Below are positions 57,601-64,000 of a DNA stretch of 64,000 nt, in pieces; the first letter of the stretch is position 1, and each line of letters begins with the position of its first letter. The stretch comes from Turritopsis dohrnii (lineage: Eukaryota > Cnidaria > Hydrozoa > Anthoathecata > Oceaniidae). The position numbers and the translations under genes are program-made. The notes beneath the pieces were generated by a model. The model saw nothing but the letters and a program-made list of their open reading frames with translations. It made no database searches and was not told the DNA's origin. The stretch spans positions 1,116,001-1,180,000 of the forward strand of contig BQMF02000058.1 in NCBI GenBank assembly GCA_027922465.2, written 5' to 3'.

Positions 57601-58248
57601 GCAGTATCCTTTGTTTTTAAGCAAGGAAAGTCTATCAGCAGGTGTAAGTTCGACGAACTTTTTGCACGTATAGTACTGTAGTAATCTGGTGCCTCCAGGA
57701 CCAAAGGTGGACACATGATCGTCAACGCCTTCTTTGGAATTACAGATGAAACAGGTAGGCTCAGAGGGTATGGTATTAGAACTAGAATTAGAAGAATACC
57801 CATACCTCTGAGTCCTGTTTGTCTTGGATGCATCTTGATATTGATTGGTTGTAGGTCGCCTTGTTGTTGACTCGTTTTGACCATGAGCTGACATCTTCAC
57901 GATTAGTTTCTGTTGTTGGATGGCCAACTCATCTTCCAGAAATTTACACAACTTGGACCACGTTTCTTCTGGAGTAAGATTATCGTATGAAATATGAACA
58001 AGCCACCTTGACAGCCTTGCGTCCCCAAGTAGATGGTATACTTTTTGGATTGCACCACCATAGTACAAGTAGTTTTCGATGTCGTGCTTCTTTGCCAATG
58101 ATGTGAGATCTTTGATCATGTTGATGATGTTGCTTAACGAGTTGACGATTGAGTCAGTATCTTTCGAACGATAAATTGGATTTGTCGAGCTCAATTGATT
58201 TATCTTCTTCTGAAGCATCAGCATCACATCACCATATGCAAGCTTCAA
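54685..58248 (-). CDS. BEL/Pao gag C-terminus, protease, reverse transcriptase and RNase H
   Basis: A 1187-aa open frame. A Cys/His array begins with CFICN at residues 166-170 and continues through CFQCF and GRCQRDF. An aspartic protease motif FFDSGCSDFIV has D337. A second Cys-rich cluster (CVKCRDCKECK) lies near residues 553-562. The reverse transcriptase has motif A with D735 (AMHTDARKMYN) and motif C YVDD at 813-816. The Pao-type RNase H region (LPRAELLAALV, LTDSQMTLYW) follows. The ORF ends at a TAA at 54685-54687, and the same frame reopens 20 codons before the integrase Met. The gag N-terminus lies in a different frame upstream. The domain content is complete for the family. Confidence 0.9.
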   Translation of the reverse strand: MKLAYGDVMLMLQKKINQLSSTNPIYRSKDTDSIVNSLSNIINMIKDLTSLAKKHDIENYLYYGGAIQKVYHLLGDARLSRWLVHISYDNLTPEETWSKLCKFLEDELAIQQQKLIVKMSAHGQNESTTRRPTTNQYQDASKTNRTQRYGYSSNSSSNTIPSEPTCFICNSKEGVDDHVSTFGPGGTRLLQYYTCKKFVELTPADRLSLLKNKGYCFQCFFPGADASIEKHKEGRCQRDFTCKHVSHLKYSTKKHVLVCHEHKDDQNNKDLLSTYKQRCIRNANLPSFSKNISLSFHVHEAFKTSHQITEQGSDGERGIYLFQTISIDSKPYTIFFDSGCSDFIVKRSAIQSLSSKATQISSQVTQVGGVGQTSLQAFGAYNVKIPTHDGAIASFNGISLDSITTTFPDYPLTDVYNDIVKSFKSSGGDSSQLPQPASYVGGDVHFMIGISYLRYHPRLIYQLPSGLSIYESVFNNQHGGRGVIGGPHEIFTKIHQTYFNQTKYLGFFSEQFSLYRMGIRVNPDVNYLSTYPVRHIKDFEETEDAGSTITYRCVKCRDCKECKSSKHQEEVSIREEIEQHIIDSSVKIDHHTKTITATLPFIADPVTKLAPNKHVALKIYFQQLRKLNDSPKDKAEIIASESKLQDLGFVDYVENLLPEQQSMLHNSTVHNFIPWRVVWKATSVTTPCRVVYDASHPTPSGFSLNDLLAKGKNSLNKLQEILIRWSTHPVAMHTDARKMYNTIRLEEKHWCYQRYIWQENLDPTKIPREKVIKTLMYGIRSSGNQAEHGLRSVSSSFKDQYPEVNEIIQDDTYVDDCMTGESSHAQAHQRADEIEFVLSHGNFNLKGFTFSGSDPPEHLSDDGNTIGVGGMMWYPKSDELAINISQLNFSKKRRGRKSTSADNIVPVRLTRRHCVSKIAEIFDLTGRIAPIVATFKLDLRELSLRNLDWDDQIPDDLRSIWLDHFEMMQEIANVRFKRAVIPPDASCLEVDTIDFGDASQSLICSAIYVRFPRSNGKFSSQLIFARTKVVPKDYTLPRAELLAALVNAHTGEVVRRSLKKLHKTSIKLTDSQMTLYWIVNDEKPLKKFVRSRILEIQRFTEKEQWFYIPSDQNLADLGTRRCVTFKDIDQSSSWINGHEWMKQPKISFPIQSVDDLKLSNQQIAEVNKEKSIVQSYHIESLEGVSER

Positions 58249-59261
58249 TCTTGTCCATATCTCTTCAATGTTGTCGATCGTTCTGACGCAACTGAGAGCA
58301 GGATCTTTAAGATAGTTATTTTTAGCAGTTCAGCAAGGAGATGTTTAGGCGTGGTTCGAAGGTAAAGCTTCTCAAACTTCGATTTGAATGTGTAGAAATC
58401 CACCGAATCTTGATGACCAGAAAATCTTTCAAGTTTGATGTTTAGAGTTGATTCTGAAAAGAGTTTTTGTTTATACACCTGACGCTCTTCGATCTCAGAG
58501 TTCAGCTTTTCTGTGTAACTTGATCTGCTTGAGATAAGACACGTATACCTTTCATTGAGATGATGACAAGCACTTTGAACATCAAGATTTGTCGTCGTCT
58601 TGGTGAGAATAGTTTCAATCCTCTTGGATATTTCGTTAATATGAGATGTGGTCGACGGAAGATTGTTTCTAATCTGCACAAGTTCTTCATCAGTTAAGTC
58701 TTGAGGATTACGAGCGAATTCTTTAACGATGTCTTCGATAGAACGTTTTGTGTCCTCGATCAAGAACTGATGAGATTGGAGTTTACGTATCTCGTTGTCA
58801 CTTGCTTGTTTCGTTCGTAGGAGGTTTGCTTTCACTTTCAAATCGTTGATTTCCTTAATATACTCTTTGATTAACTGTATGGCACCAACGATTTGCATTG
58901 TAAGTTGTTTGTCAGGCGTTTGAGTTTGGAGAACAAGCTCGTTTGTTCGAATAGACTTTCGTAAGTCTGTTAACTTTTCCACTGTCGCAGATAGATCGAC
59001 TCCACTGTGGATTGGATTTTCTTCAACAATGTCGTGGACCTCCTGAATCATCACTTGGGTTTCTATCACAGTCGATGATGGCATTACGTCTAACGATAGT
59101 TGGTCGAGTTGGGCTGAAAGATCTTGAAGTTCGGTTTTCTCACCAGTTGAGTTGAAAATGGTATAATCGAATCTCGATTTGATACGTTTTGACATGTGAT
59201 TATTGATGTGATAAATTGATATCGAATTGAATGGATCTCTGTTTGAATGTAGCGGTATCAC
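58245..59261 (-). CDS. BEL/Pao gag N-terminus
   Basis: A 338-aa open frame that begins just inside the 5' LTR edge and probably starts natively at a later Met (for example MSKRIKSRF near 59193). It has a long helical, coiled-coil-like gag part followed by LERFSGHQDSVDFYTFKSKF, the DUF1759 signature of BEL/Pao gag. The true continuation moves to the frame of the next ORF near 58310, at a five-A run on the coding strand. That is either a one-base deletion or a site for -1 slippage. The last about 25 residues of this frame are therefore out of register. Confidence 0.82.
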   Translation of the reverse strand: MIPLHSNRDPFNSISIYHINNHMSKRIKSRFDYTIFNSTGEKTELQDLSAQLDQLSLDVMPSSTVIETQVMIQEVHDIVEENPIHSGVDLSATVEKLTDLRKSIRTNELVLQTQTPDKQLTMQIVGAIQLIKEYIKEINDLKVKANLLRTKQASDNEIRKLQSHQFLIEDTKRSIEDIVKEFARNPQDLTDEELVQIRNNLPSTTSHINEISKRIETILTKTTTNLDVQSACHHLNERYTCLISSRSSYTEKLNSEIEERQVYKQKLFSESTLNIKLERFSGHQDSVDFYTFKSKFEKLYLRTTPKHLLAELLKITILKILLSVASERSTTLKRYGQD

Positions 59262-59728
59262 TTCTCACGAAAAAGACAGGTTTGGAACATTGAGTTTACG
59301 TTCAAACTGAAATCACAATGAAATAAATACAAGTAAATTTAGTAAAAACTACATATAACTGAAACAACAGAAAGAAGAAGGAAAAGAACAAAACCAAAAC
59401 CTACCAGCTGGCCAAGTATCGCTAGTGATACGCTATATATGTTTGACTTGAGTTGATTTGAAAAATGTGTTTGAATTGAGTTGATTTGAAAAATGTGTGT
59501 GTACAAAAATGAGAAAAACGTTGAATATATAGTGAAATAAACTAAACACCCTAGAGACATCAACTCAGTAAATGACAAAATAATTACTAAAAAAATTAAA
59601 ATTGATTTAAGATAAACTGAATGCACGAGGGAAACAAAACACTGAGACGCATTAAAAAACAAAAAAACACGTGACAATTACAATAAATATTTTTGTGTGT
59701 TTTTATATGAATAGGCGATCGCCTTACA
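59248..59728 (-). repeat. 5' LTR of the BEL/Pao element
   Basis: 481 bp, TG..CA ends, followed outward by the GCGTC target duplication. No difference from the 3' LTR was seen on reading both. Confidence 0.92.
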
Positions 59729-59733
59729 GCGTC

Positions 59734-60431
59734 GACTATACTTGTTTTTCAATTTGTACGTTAAAAGTTTAACTGAAGGAGAAGCTACAATTTTAATCAT
59801 AAATTCACTATCGCGTTCCACTGAATCAAGACCAGAATGTCAAATTGTCATCTATAAAAAATAAATATAACCCAAGATATTCAAGCTACTCAAAAAGCCC
59901 TCAAAAAGCCGTTCTGCAACCTGACCCTACGTTATGATTTTTAGGATACTAGTTGGACATGGTTAGACCCTATTTACACTAATTAATAATTTTCATCAAA
60001 TTTATCGTTAATGCCTGTTTTCCACCAGTGAGATATCTCAGGAAACACCGGTAAAGAAGTTTTTAGTACTTAAAGTAAAATTTCGAAAGCATTTCTGTGA
60101 AAAGTAAACTTGCTGCTACCGTTTTGCGCCATCTGGCTCTTGTTTCTTTCTAGTTCTGTTGACATTGTATTCGTTTTCTCTGGTATTCCCTGCATTTTTA
60201 TCACATGTCGTTTGTTTTTTTAGATGTTCTTCTGTTTCGGTGTGATGAGGGCCGTTTGGTTTCGTTTGACTTCGTAAGTGGTGATATTCTCGATGAATCA
60301 CTTTCCAGTTTTTTTTTATGCAATTACAAATCCTTTCGGTTTCGTTGATTTTGTTAATTTTTCCGGTTGTGGTTGTTGGGTGATTGCTTTTATAATTTTT
60401 GGTGTAACCAGGGATGTGGGTGTAACTATCA
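59734..60431. other. Unassigned region right of the retrotransposon
   Basis: No supported gene. A minus-strand polar open stretch at 60116-60301 lacks a motif. Confidence 0.3.
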
Positions 60432-60435
60432 TTAA

Positions 60436-61151
60436 AGGGGCACTAAACTAAAAAAAATTAACCTCGAACCTAGGGTCGCTTGCCTTTTCGATATACGGAT
60501 GGCAACGTGACATCACAACGTTCAAAGGAGAAATTGCTGACATACAAATAACTGAAGAAATATTAGTGATACACTGCTAGAATTTTGTATGTGGTGGCAA
60601 ACACCTATAGGTATCGAATCACTAAAAATGATTGTTGCCATAGTTACCCTAGGTTCGTTTCCAGGTCTCTTCTGTTTTTTGCTGACAACCTATAAATGGA
60701 GATCTGCTCAGGTAAGGGGAAAGAAATTTTAGAAAATGCAACAGTTTTCACTGGACGTAAGTTAAAGCGAAATACGCCATAGTAACAGAATTGGATGCTG
60801 TATATAGCTTTGTCAGCAAAAAATAATAGAGGCCTGGAACTGAGGCGGAGTAGCAATGGCAATAAATTTCTTTGCTATTTTCACAACTGCAGTTACCACT
60901 ATACATGTAATGTTCTAACAATATATCATTTAAACATTCTGAGTTATTCACATATATGTCAGCAATATCTTCTTGAACGTTGTGATGATGTCATGCCATG
61001 GGAGATCATGTTTTGGAAAAAACCTTTAAACGGCAATATCTCAGGAACGAAACATGATTTTTTGAAAATTCAAAAACTGACTTTCATCGTTTTTAAAATT
61101 CTTTCAAATGGTACAAAAAATCAATTTGAATTTTTTGAGTGTACTTGCCCT
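60436..61151. mobile_element. TTAA-flanked non-autonomous transposon, copy B
   Basis: It has the same AGGGGCACTAAACT end and TTAA flanks (60432-60435 and 61152-61155) as the element at 12766-13590. The interior matches copy A in inverted orientation (for example CTGCTCAGGTAAGG against CCTTACCTGAGCAG). It is about 110 bp shorter than copy A. It has no transposase. Confidence 0.75.
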
Positions 61152-61512
61152 TTAACTTGAATATTTTGTAGAATTTGGTGTTGCGGCGGAAGAAAGTGTT
61201 TGTCGATGAAGCATGAAAACTACTTTTCGATTTTGTGTCGTTATGCTACACGGTGTGTAAAACAGATGATCCTTACGCGATTATTTTTGTATACCTACAA
61301 AAAATAAACTCTGCAGAGATTTCCCTGTTTTATCCATCGTCACATTTTTCGACGATTAACAAGTTCGTTTTCGTTTTAGCCAATCAAAAGGAACAAAATT
61401 GAAACGTTTTCTTTTCTCCTTAGACAAATAATCTGAGCCATCCCATCTTAAAAAGCTTCCGAAGGCCTTGATAAGATAAGTAGCTAACATTCTCATAATA
61501 ACTTTTTAGATA
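61152..61512. other. Unassigned region
   Basis: AT-rich, no gene or repeat recognised. Confidence 0.3.
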
Positions 61513-62027
61513 GGGACTGTTCACAAATGACGTCAACTGTTAGGGGGGGAGGGGGGTTATGCTAAAGTTGACGCTGGTTGACGGGGGAGGGGGGGGGGGG
61601 GGGGGTGGGGGGGTGTGATACTAGTTGACGTCAACCCACACAATTTTGCAGAACCTTGATTTTTCTAATTAAGTAAAAGTTTCTTATGAAAATGTTAACA
61701 CTGAATGTGATCTTGATGTGGTCCGTGATGCACGAACGTAAAACAATAAGCACAGATGGAGTTTGATCACAGAAAAATTGCACGAAGATCATTGCAAATA
61801 TTTTCACGTCTTATTAAAAATGCGTAAGAAACTAACATACAAAAGGACAAGTGGGGTGGAGGTTGTTTTGTTTTGGGTGGGGGGTCTGTGGGGGGGGGGG
61901 GGGGTCTTCTCAAACGATGACGTCAACTGAGGGGGAGAGGGCAACGCTGACAGAGGGGAGAGGGGGGGGGGGGGGGGGGGGGTCAAAAATCTTGAAAAAA
62001 TGGTTGACGTCATTTGTGAACAATCCC
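61513..62027. mobile_element. MITE with GGGACTGTTCACAAATGACG termini and long G tracts
   Basis: The inverted ends are GGGACTGTTCACAAATGACG and GGGATTGTTCACAAATGACG, each continuing TCAAC. Flanking ATA lies at 61510-61512 and 62028-62030. Internal G runs lie at about 61583-61613, 61890-61904 and 61961-61982, separated by TGACG repeats. It is non-coding. Confidence 0.72.
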
Positions 62028-62030
62028 ATA

Positions 62031-62824
62031 TGATTAGTATTACATCTTTGTAGTAATTTATGGGAGTAAGGACTTTCTGTAAGTTGATTGATAGAAAATA
62101 AATTTATAATATTTACTTTTTACTTGCTATAGTCCCCTCCTTAGCAACCCTGCTCCACGGTCCCTGATATTTTGACGATTTTTAAATGAAAGTATCTGTC
62201 CAAGGAAACAGAAATGAAAGTATCTGCTCTTCAATTTACTTATGATCTGCCCAACGAAACAGAATTTCTAAAAACTATAAAAAAAAGAGTTCATAAACAA
62301 CTTTGTGAATTCTATCATCCCTCGAAAAGAAACATTTCTTTCGTTCAATGAAACAAAAGTAAAAATACTTTTAACAAAGACATTTTGTCAAATGGTAATT
62401 CCCGAATGCTGAAAAACATGACTCTAGGTTTAGGAGATGGAGCAAAGGCTAGAGTGAAAAAATAAAACGACATAAAAAGTATTCGTCATTCATTGATTAA
62501 TGTAATCTGTTGTTTTTCCTAATTAGGTCTTGTATTGTAAATTTACGTGTTAACATTCTGAAACTTAATGTTTTTTGTTTTATGAATACATAATAGATAG
62601 TTTTTCTCCAGATGACAAAACAATAAACTACCGTCATAATGACGATGTTAAAGAGACGTCACGCCGGTTATTTCCCGGTGAACTCATTGCAAGACAAAGT
62701 TGGTTTATCGAGATTACGGCATGAGAAGAAGGCGCATGAAAAGGCGGGGATCTAGTAGGTTTGTTGACAGAAGATATAATTGAAAACATTTCACTAGAAG
62801 TGAACGAATGCATTAATATTTGTA
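62031..62824. other. Unassigned region
   Basis: No gene recognised. It may contain the promoter and 5' UTR of the putative exon that follows. Confidence 0.3.
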
Positions 62825-62870
62825 ATGGACCTTGTAATAAAACTCCTTGCCGTATTTTTATCAATTACCG
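62825..62870 (+). CDS. Putative first exon of a secreted or membrane protein
   Basis: An ATG followed by 15 codons reading MDLVIKLLAVFLSIT, then a strong donor ACCG|GTGAGTT. The peptide looks like a signal sequence: short N-region, hydrophobic core, small residue near the end. Such exons often start secreted proteins, but I found no convincing second exon before the window ends, so this rests on one peptide and one donor. Confidence 0.3.
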
Positions 62871-64000
62871 GTGAGTTAATATGTTAATATGTTCTAAAGA
62901 TATCATGAATTTTAAATTCTTACATCCACTCCCCACTCCAGATCTTCTTTGCAAATTTTCAGCATCACTTTTTCAATTCTAGGCCTTCACATTCGAAATC
63001 TTCGAAATTATTACGTTAAACTTTAAATGTTAACCTTAGTTTCGATTTTCTAAGCCTACATGTTGAACATTTTGTACTCTTCAAAGCTGTGATAGTTGAC
63101 ATTCTACTTGATTGGTTTTGATTTGCATATTTTAGTATTTATTCATTTTTACTTTCAGTAGCATATATCATTTTATTAGTAGGTCCACATCAGCTTAAGC
63201 TGCCTTTTATTGTAACCTGCTTAACGAAATAAATTAATAATAATACTGATAATAATATACTGATTACTGGAGGAGGCGTAGAATCATCATAGCCCACATA
63301 AACTCATTGCCTGCCTGTGGTGACCAGTGTAATATAGTTATAGCATAAAAAGTATTCAGACTTCTCTTTTCCCTCTTCACGACCTCAAGTAATTTCTTAA
63401 TTCGAAATTATTTTTCGTATGTAAATTTTTTGATGACAACTGCTTTGTGAGGTAGACCACTAATGAACCACTATATAAACGACCCTATATCCTAACACTA
63501 ATTTTGTAAACTAAAAGGATCATATATGGTTAGTTTTAATTTCATGATGCCCTTTAACCAAATTAAACAAATTGGAAATGTTTTGTTTATGTTGTTGAAA
63601 AAAGTTATCTGAATATTTTGACTGACCCTTCATAAATGTCGTAATATCATGTACTCTATTCATGTAAAACAACCTCAAACCTGTTAAACTGGTAATAGTA
63701 TCATCAGACATCTTATGTAAGAATATTGCACCAAGGAAATATTAACATCCAATGTTGTTGGATATTTGTGTATTTCTATTGTTTGTTGAAGGCGTGAGTG
63801 TGAGTAAGGGAAAAAACATGATTTTATATATTTCAGTGTAAAAATTGTTTATTTCGGTATCAAAGTACCACGTCTCTCTACATTGAATTGATATGTTTGC
63901 GCAGTGTGGTGACCATATGACATGCATACTGTTTCGGGAAGAAATACGTACATGTGCGGCGATTCGCTCATGCCAAGAGGAGGACACGTGCGATCGTGTG
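62871..64000. other. Unassigned right edge
   Basis: No firm gene. About 63170-63260 ends in GTAACCTGCTTAACGAAATA plus an (AAT)n-like tail and is probably a LINE or SINE 3' end. A minus-strand open frame at 63520-63711 starts MSDDTITSLTG and is polar, but it has no motif and no identified splice partner. Confidence 0.3.

Larger units (their letters stand above)
52579..59728 (-). mobile_element. Near-complete BEL/Pao LTR retrotransposon
   Basis: 7.15 kb, coding on the minus strand. Both LTRs are 481 bp with TG..CA ends and look identical. The 5-bp target duplication GCGTC lies at 52574-52578 and 59729-59733. The order is gag, protease, reverse transcriptase, RNase H, integrase, as in BEL/Pao. 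The body has two breaks: a one-base frame change in gag near 58310 and an in-frame TAA at 54685-54687 before integrase. A purine-rich GGCGGGAG stretch next to the 3' LTR is the likely polypurine tract. No TGG-type primer site is obvious beside the 5' LTR. Confidence 0.92.

Noticed and set aside
61804..62013. Proline-rich ORF on the minus strand
   Set aside because: It is only the translation of the G tracts in the MITE.
63170..63260. Apparent second exon for the signal-peptide exon at 62825
   Set aside because: The sequence (GTAACCTGCTTAACGAAATA plus AAT repeats) looks like a retroposon tail, and the frame stops at once.
1..64000. CRISPR arrays, prokaryotic operons, ribosome binding sites
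   Set aside because: The window is clearly spliced eukaryotic DNA; none of these structures is present.

Overview
This is an animal nuclear genome window, most likely a cnidarian and plausibly a hydrozoan. The evidence is AT-rich DNA, short GT-AG-spliced exons in long repeat-filled introns, metazoan-only families (an ANTP-class homeobox gene, TUSC2, SPATA4, HPF1, a vesicular amino-acid transporter), and transposon protein families I know mainly from cnidarian genomes. The species cannot be fixed from sequence alone.

Layout. 0-2.5 kb: two tandem intronless sepiapterin-reductase-like SDR genes (+). 3.6-4.3 kb: 5' half of a SPATA4-like CH-domain gene (-). 6.2-8.1 kb: 5'-truncated CR1/Jockey-type LINE (+) ending about 150 bp before HPF1. 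8.2-13.9 kb: complete seven-exon HPF1 gene (+) with two non-autonomous DNA transposons in its introns. 16.1-16.9 kb: pogo/Tigger-like element. 18.4-21.1 kb: two-exon ANTP-class homeobox gene (+). 21.7-23.5 kb: two hairpin-type elements. 25.3-26.7 kb: intronless VIAAT/SLC32-like transporter (-). 27.6-32.3 kb: nested transposon district with a pogo-like element, a LINE tail, and a DDE-transposase-like/PHD ORF between two 222-bp direct repeats. 32.9-33.3 kb: last two exons of a small membrane protein (-). 35-37.4 kb: foldback element with a Harbinger-like MITE inside it. 39.7-43.3 kb: three-exon TUSC2 gene (+) whose first intron holds an antisense BEL/Pao gag. 44.2-46.75 kb: long-TIR DNA transposon with a decayed ORF. 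48.0-51.3 kb: seven-exon AMT-type ammonium transporter (-). 52.58-59.73 kb: nearly complete young BEL/Pao LTR retrotransposon (-) with equal, apparently identical 481-bp LTRs and a 5-bp target duplication, inserted into the end of a Tigger-like element. 60.4-64 kb: MITEs, a possible signal-peptide exon, and otherwise unassigned DNA.

The host genes are functionally unrelated: ADP-ribosylation cofactor, transporters, homeobox regulator, cilia/sperm-type CH protein, reductase-like proteins. They are ordinary eukaryotic neighbours, not an operon. Several host genes were recovered only by splicing exons by eye, with phase checked at every junction (HPF1, TUSC2, AMT, SPATA4, homeobox). Much of the remaining sequence is transposon-derived.
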